Position numbers and translations under genes: made by a program. Positions 1-11,139 of a stretch of DNA of 64,000 nucleotides are shown one piece after another. Origin of the DNA: Leucocoprinus leucothites (lineage: Eukaryota; Basidiomycota; Agaricomycetes; Agaricales; Agaricaceae). Position 1 is the first letter of the stretch; every line of letters begins with the position of its first letter. The notes under the pieces are model-generated. The model was not told the origin of the DNA and ran no database searches. It was given only the letters and a program-made list of their open reading frames with translations. The stretch covers positions 2,480,001-2,544,000 of the forward strand of contig JAACJO010000001.1 of assembly GCA_013368445.1 (NCBI GenBank). Reading direction: 5' to 3'.

Positions 1-20
1 GAAATTGAGGGTTAGCTTAC

Positions 21-2050
21 CGCTTTGACGAATTGTTTGCCGTCCTCGCAAATGACACCTTTTGGGAATCTGATCTTGCCGAAACAGATGTTCTTGTACA
101 TCTGCTGTGTATCTTCTGCATAGAAAGGACTCCAACCACAGCACATTTCGAACAGCAACACTCCCAAGGACCAAAAGTCGACAATTTTAGAATAACCTTG
201 TTCGTCGAGAAGGATTTCGGGAGCCAGGTATTCAGTAGTGCCGCAGAAGGTGGTCGTGAGTTGGTCCGGTAAGAGATCGGCTTTCGAGAGACCAAAGTCA
301 CACAATGCGACATGGCCTGTGGCATCCAGAAGGATATTTTCCGGTTTGAGATCGCTAAGGAAAATGAGGATCCGTGGTCTCGTTAACGCGATGAGCACGT
401 ACCGATATACAATATTATATTTGTGCAGATGCTCTAGTGCCAGAGTAAGTTCGGCAACATAGAAGCGTGCGCGCTCTTCGCTGAACCGCGTCTCTCGCTG
501 CAAATGCCAAAACAGCTCCCCTCCACTCTTAAAGTCCGTAACAAGGTATAGCTCGGTGTCTGTTTGGAAGCTAAACTTGAGGCCGACAAGGAAGGGTGAT
601 TCGAGAGAACGCTGAAGAATCTTGCGCTCCCCAATGGTATGTGCGACTTCCTTCTTTGCAACAATCTCCTTCTTTGAGAGAACTTTCATGGCGTATATCC
701 GCCTTGTGTCCCTTTTTCGTACCTGGAAGACCTTCCCGAAGGTGCCTACGCCAATAAGCTTCAAGAACTCAAAGTCCCGTGGAGTCAAGGCACGTCTTGT
801 CTAGGTCGGCCGCAAGCAAGTGAGGTAATGATAGTGATATCACCGAAAGAAGGCCGAAGGCGGGGATTGATAATGACCCGAAAGATGATAAGGATGAGCG
901 CCAAAGGATAGTGGAGAGATGGGGAGGGGAACCGACCTTGTATTGTTCGAATGTAACCTGAACGCGAATTTCTCCAGTGATGACTTCATTTTCGATGGGT
1001 TGAAGCCTGAAAGAAAAAGATCGAGGAATGAGATTATGAAAGGGTCGCAGAGAAGGTGCCGGCACAGACTTGAACCAGTCATCAACAGTGTGGTCGTGAA
1101 CGAGGACAGGCTTGATTTTGACGGCACCTAGGAAACCCTGGTCCGCAACGGCGCGGTCGTAAACGTTACAAGTGATCTGAGAGTCTTCAGAGGTTATGTC
1201 GCTGCAAAGATCATGAGTAGGCAGAAAAGGGGTAGGAAACGAGGAGGGTGACGAACAAGGAGACCTCATGTTTCCAGACAGGATTATGAGCAGACAGACG
1301 ACCAAAGAGGCTAGCTGTAGAGGTGGCAGCGGTAGTGGCGTTGGTGGGTTGAGTGGAAGAGGTGATCGATGAGCGAGCCGAAGATATCGATGAGCCATTG
1401 CTGCTGCTCTTTGAACCTTTGCGGCTGGCAGCGACCTTTGAGCCTATCGCACCGAGGGCGGAGAGTGCGCTAGAGACAGATGGATTCAGTTTACTGACGG
1501 GAGTCCCCTTGACTTCTCTATCTGCCTCGTCGGTGGGGTCGCGGGAGATGAATTCGTTCTGTTCAAACTGAACGACGACGTAGGGCCTGGCATCCTGAGC
1601 GCGGACATTGAGGCCTCTTGCCTGGATTAATTTAAGATGTACCTGACCCTTGGATGCGGGAGGATTGTTGGATGTAGAAGGCGATGGAGAGGGGGCAGGT
1701 TTTGTTGCGGAAGAGAGAGGTTTACGATGGCCTTTGGGTGGTTGCTGCATGTTGAAGACGGGGGCATGAAGAGAAAGCTGAGTAGTTGGCTGACCGAAAG
1801 ATGCGGAATTTTGGGGCGTGAGATCCGGAGCAACCAAGGATTGTGGGCCGGGTGAATTAGCGCTGGGGTGAAGGAGGGGATGAACAGAGGTGGGTGTTGT
1901 TGGCCCAGGGCTGAAGCGCTGGGTGTGGGAAGTATCAAAGGGATTATGTTCATGAGCCCTGGGTCTGGGCGTGAGCTGGTCGCTGGGCGTTGTTGGCCAG
2001 AACTTGATCATGAGGGAAGAGAGGAGAGGTTTTGGAGTCAAGACGGCCAT
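21..2050 (-). CDS. SCH9: Sch9-type AGC protein kinase with N-terminal C2 domain (partial, 3' end off window)
   Basis: Serine/threonine kinase of the TORC1-Sch9 nutrient pathway (S6K/Akt-like). Exons run 1257-2050, 1070-1201, 937-1006, 403-800 and 21-354; a donor at base 20 shows that coding continues off the left edge. The first exon has a proline/serine-rich tail and then a C2 domain (RPYVVVQFEQNEF), which exon 2 completes (DITSEDSQITCNVYDRA). The kinase domain shows the glycine loop GVGTFGKV, catalytic lysine in YAMKVLSKK, DLKPEN catalytic loop, DFG in LCDFGLSKA, and TFCGTTEYLAPE activation segment. C2 plus AGC kinase is the Sch9 arrangement. The first intron uses a GTTCGT donor. The start at 2050 is the first ATG of the open frame; an in-frame ATG at about 2012 is an alternative. 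Confidence 0.9.
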
Positions 2051-2124
2051 TTTCCCGCTTTATTATGTGGAGTGGAGAGGGAAAGATATGTTCCGGCCCT
2101 CTATTTCTATTATATACTACTGCT

Positions 2125-2689
2125 TCAGGGGTTCCTACTAGCAATATATCCTCGTGTCCACCTGAGCATATCCAATGTCCCTCCAATTACAACCCCCAAA
2201 GCCAATGCCCGCCGAGTCGTCTTCCACGCTAGTCGGTCTGCACTGCTATCAGTTTTCGCAACCCTCAAAAGCCAACCAACCCTCGAACTCACAAACCCCA
2301 GAATACGCTCCCGCCGTCACCACTCCCGCGCAGCTGTCCTTGACATCTCCCCACCCCACTCTCTCCATCATCTCCTCCGTCCCCACCCAGCCCACCGCCG
2401 CTAACCCCAACCGGACTGACTCTTTCCCTGCGCCCTTTAATCCACCCAGCATTACTTTGTAGTTTTTCGTCTTGTTGTAAAAGTACCACCCCTGCACTGT
2501 CGTTGGTGGTCGGTGCACATTCTCTGCCAGAAACCGCATCCCCGCCAGCCGTCCTCCACGCACAAGGCCAATTGCTGACCCAACCACCACTGCCGTTCCT
2601 GTCACAGAAAAGAACCGTGGTGGTATCTCTAGCCGAATCACTCGTTTCTGCTGCTGCGTCTGCTCTTGTTCGTCCTGCACGCTCGACAT
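2125..2689 (-). CDS. Tim17/Tim22/Tim23-fold membrane protein
   Basis: Small glycine-rich protein with the hydrophobic, GxxxG-rich look of the Tim17/22/23 superfamily. Examples are TGTAVVVGSAIGLVRGG and YKVMLGGLKGAGKE. The superfamily forms mitochondrial inner-membrane or peroxisomal channels, but the exact member is not clear. A 55-nt intron (2238-2292) joins AYSGV to YRLAWKTTRRALALG, a basic segment followed by a last hydrophobic helix. The earlier in-frame GTG at about 2698 was not used; the first ATG (2689) gives MSSVQDEQEQ. Its stop is 74 bp upstream of the SCH9 start on the same strand. A TCACGTGAC site lies about 60 bp upstream. Confidence 0.65.
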
Positions 2690-3268
2690 GCTCAGCACTC
2701 TAATGAAACTGCTCGCGCCAAGTCGAGGCTATTTTCCGCTCCACTTCATCACGTGACTGACGCGATCGGCGGTCGACCTGCTCCCCTCTTTTGTCCTGAT
2801 TGGTCCTCGCCTTTCTCTTTCTCTCAAGCCCGACAATTTGGCCCCAAAAGAGGAGCATCATATCTACCACCCGCCCCAACATCTATTTTCAATCCGTCGC
2901 TGCTTCGCGATAAGCGTCAAGCTCAAACTACCACAGGGCTTGGAGATAAATTAATAGAACACCCTTGCAAATCCTTCGTTCGAAGGTGGTTCTCCGTTGT
3001 ACAAGGATGATACACCCAGCCAGGTGTTCCTTGCCCGTACCTACTCACGCATTTTACATTCTTGACAATCTTCTCTTCGATCATTTATCACGGCTTTCAC
3101 GGATATATGCCACGGCGATGCCCAAAAGGCTTTGACACTTGGCGAGGCACCGCTTGTTTGCTCCCTTATTAATTATTCACAACACCACCCTCGATAAGCG
3201 GAGTGGCTTCGGATGACCAACCGCATATAATTAGACACAAAAAATCACACTCGGAGATCCCATGAGAA
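2690..3268. promoter_or_regulatory. Upstream region of the Tim17-fold gene
   Basis: 579 bp without a credible gene. The palindromic E-box CACGTG lies at 2750-2755 within TCACGTGAC. On the minus strand this is the promoter of the Tim17-fold gene. The right part is the 3' flank of the acyl-CoA dehydrogenase gene. I see no RNA gene or repeat. Confidence 0.45.
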
Positions 3269-5167
3269 CTAGAGATGCGACTTGATGTTATACTTTCTCA
3301 TCAAAGCCTGCTCCCTCTCTTTCCTCTCCTTTGTCTTCTCAACAAGGAACGGAACACGGCGAAGTTCCCTCTGTCCCACTTGTTGGATATGTACGGCATC
3401 AGGTCCCTTCCAAGAAGCGTTATTTTAATTAAATCAAGTGATTGTCCTTCGAGTACACTTACATCTGCGATACGAAGCGTCCGGAGATTGGCCCAGCGCA
3501 TGGCTAGTTCTTGGTCTTGCGAGACACCTTCAGCACCGAATGACTGAATGGCTCGGTCGATTACTGTTAGTGCCATCGAGGGAACGACAAACTGTAGAAC
3601 AGAGCGTCAGGAAACTCCCACTATATTAGTGTGTAGACGGACTTTGGCGATACCAATCTCCTTTAGAGCGCCCTTGGCTTTATATTTGTCAATCTGTATA
3701 TTAGGATTAGTATTAACATAACCCATAAATCAGAGCATACACTTACTTGAAGAGCAGCACTGTAGACTAAAAGACGAGCAGCCTCAATCTCCGCGCGGGA
3801 CTTTGCAATATCAGAAACAACGGTGCCTGCTCCTGGATGAGTATCATTTCATGTGGTGAATGGGGGAAAAAGACAATACCATGCTCGTAGAGGAATTTAC
3901 CAAACGTTTTGCGGTTCGGGTCGGTCACACGTTGAAGCAACAAATTTAACGCGCTCTGCGCCGCTCCAATCGACCTCATACAATGATGAATCCGTCCAGG
4001 CCTAACGCAACAGAGTCAACATCACCACAAAAACGTCGTATCCAGTAGTATACCACTCACCCAAGCCGTCCCTGAATAATCTCGAACCCCTTCCCCCACC
4101 CAAGCACCAAATTCCCTTTCGGCACTCTCACATTCTCATAAATAATCTCACAATGTCCCTCTGGTGCATCATCATACCCAAACACTTGCATAGGACGAAC
4201 AATCCTAACGCCAGGTGTATCCGCAGGGACAATCACCACAGATTGTTGATTGTAAGCATTGGTATTATTGGGATCGGATTTGCCCATGACGAGATGGATT
4301 TTGCAGCGGGGGTCTCCGGCACCGGAGATCCACCATTTGTGACCGTTGATGACAATGTCGTCGCCTTCGAGGCGGATGGAGGTGCGGATGTTTTTGGCGT
4401 CTGACGAGGCGACTGTGTGCTTTGTTGAGCTTTTTGTGTTGTGAGGGGGGTTGTGGGTTGGTACGTACCTCCTTTCTCGGTCATGGCGAATGCGGAACGA
4501 ATTTCGCCGTTGAGAAGAGGTTCAAGCCATTGCTTTTGTTGTGCTTCGTTACCATACCTAGCCAATACCTCTGTAGAAGAATCGTCATTAGCCAGCTAAC
4601 TCAACCTGTTGGACGCATCACTCACCCATATTACCAGTATCAGGCGCCGAGCAATTCACAACTTCCGATCCCATATGTCCAGCATGCGCCAAAATTTCAG
4701 CCATAACACCATACTAAACCCCCAACATCAGCGCCCACACAAAACTCGAATGCACGAAACGCACCTCAAGATTTGACAACGGAACACCATGCTTCGGATA
4801 ATGCGCCTGACTCAAAAACAAATTCCACAACCCAACTTTCTTTGCTTTCTCCTTCAACTCTGCAACAACGGGTATAACAGTCTTCCAGCGCTGAACTGGA
4901 TCCACGGGGATTTGTGCATGGGCGATCTTTTGTGCTGGTATGACCTCCTCCTGGTGGTTGTGTTAATGATGATGCAGGGCAAGTTAGCGAATTATTATAC
5001 ACGCACCTCGAGGAAAGCAATGAGTTTAGCTAGTGTTTCTTTCGCGTATGGCGAAAACTTGTCTTCGACCTGGTGCACCCGGTCAAGTTGTAAACCCGGG
5101 GTGAAGTAGTAGTGCTTACCATAGCCCATGATGACTCGGAGGTATAGTTGACAACTGGATGTGCCAT
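3269..5167 (-). CDS. Acyl-CoA dehydrogenase family protein with peroxisomal PTS1
   Basis: Flavin-dependent acyl-CoA oxidation enzyme resembling the ACAD11-type branch. The gene is split by many short introns. The start [16 protein letters not shown] at 5167 is followed by an intron. Visible ACAD blocks in order: [39 protein letters not shown] joined to [50 protein letters not shown], and the C-terminal helix-bundle piece [13 protein letters not shown]. The last exon ends in KYNIKSHL and stop; SHL is a PTS1 variant, so the peroxisome is the inferred site. Introns fall inside conserved motifs such as FAMTE, so the exact joins there rest on reading frame. Confidence 0.85.
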
Positions 5168-5656
5168 GTTGCTTTTGACTGTTACTAATGAAACGAATGT
5201 ACGTGCGTCAACCAGAGGAGGGATGACCGCAAGTCGTGCGCTTGGGAAACTAGGCGTTTAATACCCCAGATTCACTACTCCGGTAATCCACATACCCGGG
5301 ACGGGCGGGCGCCATCCAATTGCCGGATAGGGGTTCTTTTCTCATGACCCATAATCACTCTCATTCTCTGTTGATAGGGCAACGCTGTCAACCAACTGGC
5401 CGCGTTTCTGGTTTTATCTATCATGCTACCTATATTATGAACGACCATAAGATATCGCGAGGCTACCTGTACTGAACAAAGACGCAGGAAAATATAGATA
5501 CAACTGGGATAATCGAGTACAGAGCAATTGTATATACATCATACTGAAAAGCCGAGAGTCCAAGAATCACTATCAACTAATTACACAACGGGCAACGAAA
5601 CAAGAAAAAAGCAAGTATCATCAGTCAAAAACGAAAAAGAAAGTACTAAGAGTAAT
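5168..5656. other. Intergenic region, no gene seen
   Basis: 489 bp between the acyl-CoA dehydrogenase start and the stop of the zinc-cluster factor, which are co-directional on the minus strand. Short ORFs here have no recognisable content. The left part is presumably the acyl-CoA dehydrogenase promoter. Confidence 0.4.
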
Positions 5657-8600
5657 TTAACGAAGTGGGTCCTGTATCTCAGATGCTGGATCCCCCCCAA
5701 TCGTAAACGGAATGTCTGGGTCAAAGCCAAACGAGTGAGGGTCGTAACTCTGCCAAATCGCGTCTTGTTCTCCACTAGGGTTGAATCCTCCAGGATTGTA
5801 GTTCCGGATGTAGTCTAACCCAGGGAAAGGTAGTCCGGTAATTGAGAATGAGCTGGTTGGAGGAGTGGTAGACAAACCTGCCAGTGTCATATCTGAGGCT
5901 GCCTCATACCCCGAATAACTCCCATCCATAGTCGATCCAAACCCGAAGGAGTTGGGGTACAGCGCTGGTTCTTGATTTGTGTAAATATCCATCGCCTGAG
6001 GTCGGTCTTGTGAATTTCCATTTCCGTTTCCGGTCCATTGCTGTACGCCGGTCTGGCTCTGGTTTAGGGGACTCGGCTGCATGGTATAGTCGTAGTTGAA
6101 TGGCGGGGGTGATGGAGCCGTCACAGGGGATACAGGATTATTAAAGTTGGTAAAGGTATTTGAGAGACGAGGACTTGGCTCTGGGGGATCGAGGTTGGAC
6201 ATCGCTGGCGACGGAAGACCGTTGGATGCCGGCGAGCTATGCTGGCTAACTCCGAGCGCTGATGTCGTAGTCGTCGGACTAGAGAAAGACTGATAATAGG
6301 GCAGATTGGAGGTACGGTCTCCATTGTTTTCGCCGTCATCTGGCGCCCGCCGTCTAGAGGTTGAACGCGCGCGCGACGTACCTAGTTGGAAAACGTTAAT
6401 ACCGAGTGATGGGATGGTGTGAGGTGGACCACTTACTATCCACGCGATATGGGGATACGGCAGATAGTCGTTTGCTTGGTCCCGCATTAGCATCTCGAGA
6501 CTGATTCCTTCTTGTACGGGTCCTCATGGTTCGGCCGCTGGAAACTGAGGTAGAAGGGGTGGTTGCAATCGTTACGGACTTGCGCCTTTCTGTCCGCGTA
6601 GGACCAATGGGACTGGACGGTTGAGGGGGACCATTCGACTTCTCTGTCGTAGACCCACTCGTGCTGTTGGCTTGGGACTGACCTTTGATGATGGCTTCGT
6701 TTGCAGTCATCACGAGATCGGTCAGCAGTTCCTTGCATTTGCGAGCACCTGGCCATGTTCCTTCCCAAGCCTCCAATGCAACGAGCGTGCTCTTCGCTTC
6801 TTCCATCGCCTGATTCGCAGCGCGCGTGTCACTGGAGTGCATCGCATATAGGAGTAGTATCACCGAAGAGCTGAAGACGTTCTGGATGAAGAATGCTGAA
6901 TGATGGGAAGGTGGTACGACATGCTTCATTGAGGGTGCAAGGCGAATGCAAGATCGTGCAGATGAAACGGCCTTGGCGGTAGACTTGGGGGTCACCAGCT
7001 GATCTCGCCTGACGGGGATGAAGTTGCGATGGAGAGTGGTCACAATGCAGTAATAGTGACTGCAGAGAACTGCACCCATAGAGACTTGTTCGTCCGTTTC
7101 TGAGTGTGATTTGAACGCAGGCTGCAAGTTATCGCACCATTCTGTGAGTTCGTTATCGAGCGCCTCCACAGTCTTCTGGAGTTCTGCTGTTCGTTCTGGC
7201 TCTAAATTCTCTTTACAATTCTCGAGAGCGTAAACCTGCCGCAGTAGTCGGCCCGCGATTTCGTATAGCTTGATTAAATGAATCATTCCGGCCATAAGAG
7301 ATGGCTGCCGCTGCGTAGTCGGCGCACCCGAATAGTATTCTGGTAAATGTTCATCGTCGACTTCAACAGGCATTTCGACATCACAGTCAGAATCATTGAT
7401 GCCAAGCGGGCGTCCCAGGGCCAAGGCTAGCATGCGATCAAGGGTGTACACACCCCACCAAGTTTTACGGCGTGTCTCTTTCTCAATAGAGCTGATAAGA
7501 AGCCGACGAGGTGAACGCTGGGAGCAACCAATATCATGAGTTTGTCTTCATAATCGGCAACGTGACGATGAAAGAACCCACATGCAACCCCAAATCCTGG
7601 CCGGTGCGAACGGCCTGCCCCAACAGTATCCACGCCTGGGGTAGGCAATTTACGGAGCACAAAAAGGATGACATAAGAACGAAGCATTGCACATGGGCAA
7701 TCTGAATTTTAGGATGACTGATGTATTGAAGTATGAGGGCCCTAGATAGCGGAGTTAAGAGGAGAAATGACCCTTTCAATGTGTGGATACTCAACATACC
7801 GTTCGTAGTAGACCATCCCCATACCGCCATCGTCATTGCGCTCAGAAGTTATCAGACGAGGGTCCTGAACAAGATTGGCGGCACATGCGAAGACGGCAAA
7901 CACGAGAGAAAGGAAGGCCGTTTCTGAACGGGCAAGGACATGATCATGTGTATTGTCCATGAGCTTTTGGTATTTCTGCAAAAAAGAAGGCTTGTCGATC
8001 ACAGGCATCAGGAAGTGGAATCTAGTAAAATATGCTTCTACCTAATATTGCAAATCAGTATTAGCAAAAGAGATGATTAGAAGCACTTACAAGCTTATCT
8101 GCAAGGTCTCTCTCGGGATACTCGACTTCTTCAGGGCCAGGAAGGGCATGAACCTTACCAAAAAAGACCGCAGCGGGGAAATAAAGCTTATTCACGCTCG
8201 GACCGGGAGCATGAGGGTCTTCCTCCATCGGGGAGATACGGTGCAAAGGGGACGAGGTGAGGGCTTTGAAGGACTGAATGAGGGACATGGTCGATGAGCC
8301 TCCTATCCATCTCATATGGCCATATTCATCAAGTGCAAGCTGTCCAAAGGACTCGGTGATATCGTCGTCTTCTGTCTTAATGGTAGTGGTAGGTGTAGAA
8401 GGTTCGGATGATTGCTGCTTTGGCGCAAGTGAGCGTAAGGCGGCGGCAGCGGCAGGAGCAATCTTGTCTGCAGCCACACTGCCTGGCGATGCTGCTGACG
8501 GCCCCGGAACGCCACTAGCTAGGGGTCCGAGCTGTTCGAGCACTGGGGCTATCTGAGTAAACAAGGATTCCATATGCAATAAGCGAGCCTCGAGTTCTTG

Positions 8601-8991
8601 TACGTAGCTTGAGGTAATGAATGGTCAGCGGGTAGATCAAAACACGGGGGATAACGACATACTGTCGACTGAGGGCAGCACGATCCTTCGTCTGAAGCCA
8701 GGTGCATTGCGACCCAGATGAAGCGCATTGGGAACAAGTGGGCTCACATCCATCACATTTGATCTTCTTGCGTCTAAAAAGGTTGAAAGCGAAGTTGAGA
8801 AATGAGGAGATACGCGGGCGATATGTTTGGGGCAAGATAATGACATACCGGCAACTTTCGCATGCTCGCCAGACTCGGCGCCGTTGAAGCTGAATGGGTT
8901 TCTGGCCGACATCAAGAGGGATGGAATCGTCGTCTGAGCGTTTCTTCTTGGAGGCGGAGAGCACAGAAGACAAGTCGTCGCCCTTTGCCAT
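5657..8991 (-). CDS. Zn2Cys6 fungal transcription factor with fungal_trans domain
   Basis: Nuclear sequence-specific regulator. The N-terminal zinc cluster spans an intron: ACESCR joins RKKIKCDGCEPTCSQC, spacing C-x2-C-x6-C-x6-C-x2-C-x6-C, with one extra Cys inside the second loop. A short linker and coiled coil follow. The middle homology region (fungal_trans) shows FHFLMPVIDKPSFLQKY, AWILLGQAVRTGQDLGLH, and RRKTWWGVYTLDRMLALALGRPLGI across introns. The C-terminus is long, disordered and S/P/N-rich, probably an activation region. Target genes cannot be inferred. The start is the first ATG of the open frame (MAKGDDLSSV). It is divergent from PAB2. Confidence 0.85.
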
Positions 8992-9407
8992 AGGTGAAGA
9001 TGGTGGTAGTTGAGAAGAGAGTTGTGGCCAAGTCAGTCAGAGATGAGAGAGCACGTGTGGGCGAAGAGATCGGGCCGTTCCCTGTCACAATCCAAATGGT
9101 AATGCCCTCCACAAGCTTGGGCCCTTCGTTCTTCACCACCCACGCCTCGCTCACGACCGCAAGCTGTCTATTAGATCATCATTACCCGACGCCATTTCTA
9201 ATGTCATACAGTACTGTTTCCAACTACAGAAAGAAGTTTTAATTGATACCCGGCTGTAGCGACGACCGAGCGAATATATGAACAGCGCCTTGTGCATTTA
9301 TAAATTGTGATGTCACCAGTACCCGGCACTGCCACGCCACGTGACCCATCCAGCGTGTTTGGTTGGCTTGCAAATGGTAATACGACAAACAACCTTGGAG
9401 AGATCCA
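8992..9407. promoter_or_regulatory. Divergent promoter, zinc-cluster factor / PAB2
   Basis: 416 bp between the two divergent starts. It contains two CACGTG E-boxes, at 9052-9057 and 9338-9343; the second lies about 65 bp from the PAB2 start. No RNA gene is visible. Confidence 0.5.
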
Positions 9408-10279
9408 TGGCCGACGTCGATTCAACAAATCCGGCTCAGAGCCCTGCAGAGGATGCCCAGGTCGACATCAATGAGGAAGATGAGTCCAAGGCATGTTTTT
9501 TTTCACAGAGTTACCTTCATTTCTCAGCTGACTCAATGTCTCACCAAAGGAAATCATGCTCATGAAGCAGCGGGTAGAGGAGATGGAGCGTGAAGCAAAA
9601 AAGCTCAGGGAGCTTCAAGCTGCTGCCGAACAGGCAGCCAGTGGCTCTGAAGGCGGCGACGGTGCCCCAATGGAAACCGAAGAAGACAAAACCGCCATTG
9701 ACTCACGGAGCGTTTACGTTGGAAATGTACGTTTCCTTGTCCAGAGTCATGATTCACGAACTCACCCGTGATGTTCAGGTGGACTACAGCGCCACTCCAG
9801 AAGAAATCCAAGGTCATTTCCAGTCTTGTGGTACCATCAATCGGGTGACCATTCTCTGCGACAAATTCACCGGCCATCCAAAAGGGTAGGTCATACCGTA
9901 CCGTGTCAGTCTTAACCTTCTTTTTTATGTGAACACCAGGTACGCATACGTGGAATTTTCTGAACCCGAGCACATCGATGCGGCACTCGCTATGGACAAT
10001 TCGTTATTCCGTGGAAGGCTAATTAAGGTACTCTGGAACTTTCGTTAATTTAGACCTGTTCTGATTGTCCACGACTTAGGTCACGGCGAAGCGAACCAAC
10101 GTTCCGGGATTCAACAGGGGCAGAGGGCGTGGCGGTTCCAGAGGAGGCTATAGAGGCGGTTACCGAGGCTACGGAGGTTACAACCCATATGGCCGTGGGC
10201 GAGGAAGGTGAGTAGAGATTCGGGCGTAGCTGTGAAAATAACTGAATATATTGGCAGGGGCCGAGGACGGGGATTCTGA
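9408..10279 (+). CDS. PAB2: Nuclear poly(A)-binding protein (PABPN1/Pab2)
   Basis: Nuclear mRNA and snoRNA poly(A)-tail binding factor. Six exons. Order: acidic N-terminus, coiled coil ([16 protein letters not shown]), a single RRM with RNP2 ([11 protein letters not shown]) and RNP1 (GYAYVEF), then a C-terminal RGG-rich tail ending RGRGRGRGF. This is the PABPN1/Pab2 layout. Intron 1 (9491-9549) starts with GC: DESK joins EIMLMK only if GCATGT is the donor, because the nearby GT puts a stop in frame. The other introns are GT-AG, about 50-55 nt. Confidence 0.92.
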
Positions 10280-10488
10280 GAGGGCCCACTTGAACAATTT
10301 TTCTACTTTATTATGCCGACTGTATGATACCATTAAGTACTAGAAAAGCATCTGCATCTGCTTGTAATACATGTCTGCGCGAAATTGTCAAGTACGGCGT
10401 TGTTTGTGATTGTTTACGTGTCTCCGACGAAATTGCACACTTTGGAATTTCGACAAGTCTTCCTACAACACCCAGCTTTCTCCAGACA

Positions 10489-11007
10489 ATGCTCTCTCTC
10501 TGGCGGAACACGACACGCCTGTTTTCCTCCTCGGTCGTGCATGCAGAGGCAACTACATACCCTTTCTCAAAGACCGCCCTCGCCCCCGCCCCGCCATCCC
10601 TCGCACCGCCGCCTCGAGCTAATGTCGGCAAAGGCCTTATGGAATACCTTCACAAAACCATTCCGACACCCGAAAAGCGGAGAATGCTCGACGAGTTGTT
10701 CTCTCGACGCTCACCAAACAAAATCATGCCTGGGTCTGTGGTCACCGTGACCCTCGAGCACGCACCGACCTCTTTCACGGGCGTACTTCTATCAATACGG
10801 CGGAGGGGAATAGACACGTCGTTTGTACTCCGGAATATTGTGCAACGGGTAGGAGTAGAAATGCAGTTCTTCGTGAACTCGCCGCATTTGAAGGACATCA
10901 AAGTGATACAGAAGCCTCCAAAGGGCCGAATGAGGAGAGCCAAACTATTCTACCTACGCACGTCGCCGGACAAGATGAGCATGCTGGCAGCTGGAAGGGC
11001 GGCTTGA
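10489..11007 (+). CDS. IMG1: Mitochondrial large-subunit ribosomal protein bL19m
   Basis: Structural protein of the mitochondrial 54S subunit, homolog of bacterial L19. Single exon, 172 aa. An N-terminal targeting stretch (MLSLWRNTTRLFSSSV) is followed by the L19 fold: PGSVVTVTLEHAPTSFTG, SIRRRGIDTSFVLRNIV, VGVEMQFFVNSPHLKDI and a basic C-terminus (KGRMRRAKLFYLR). The reading frame is open upstream of this ATG, but that sequence is not L19-like. It lies 209 bp downstream of PAB2. Confidence 0.88.
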   Translation: MLSLWRNTTRLFSSSVVHAEATTYPFSKTALAPAPPSLAPPPRANVGKGLMEYLHKTIPTPEKRRMLDELFSRRSPNKIMPGSVVTVTLEHAPTSFTGVLLSIRRRGIDTSFVLRNIVQRVGVEMQFFVNSPHLKDIKVIQKPPKGRMRRAKLFYLRTSPDKMSMLAAGRAA

Positions 11008-11139
11008 GGAGTGGAGAGGAGGAGTGGAATGATTAGAAGATATAGCAGGAGGAGTGTGTGACGGAAAAGGCAAGAAGGTGACACCAGAAACATAGCGTAC
11101 ATAGCTTTACATTTTTGTCCTTCTCCCTCATTCTCAACT

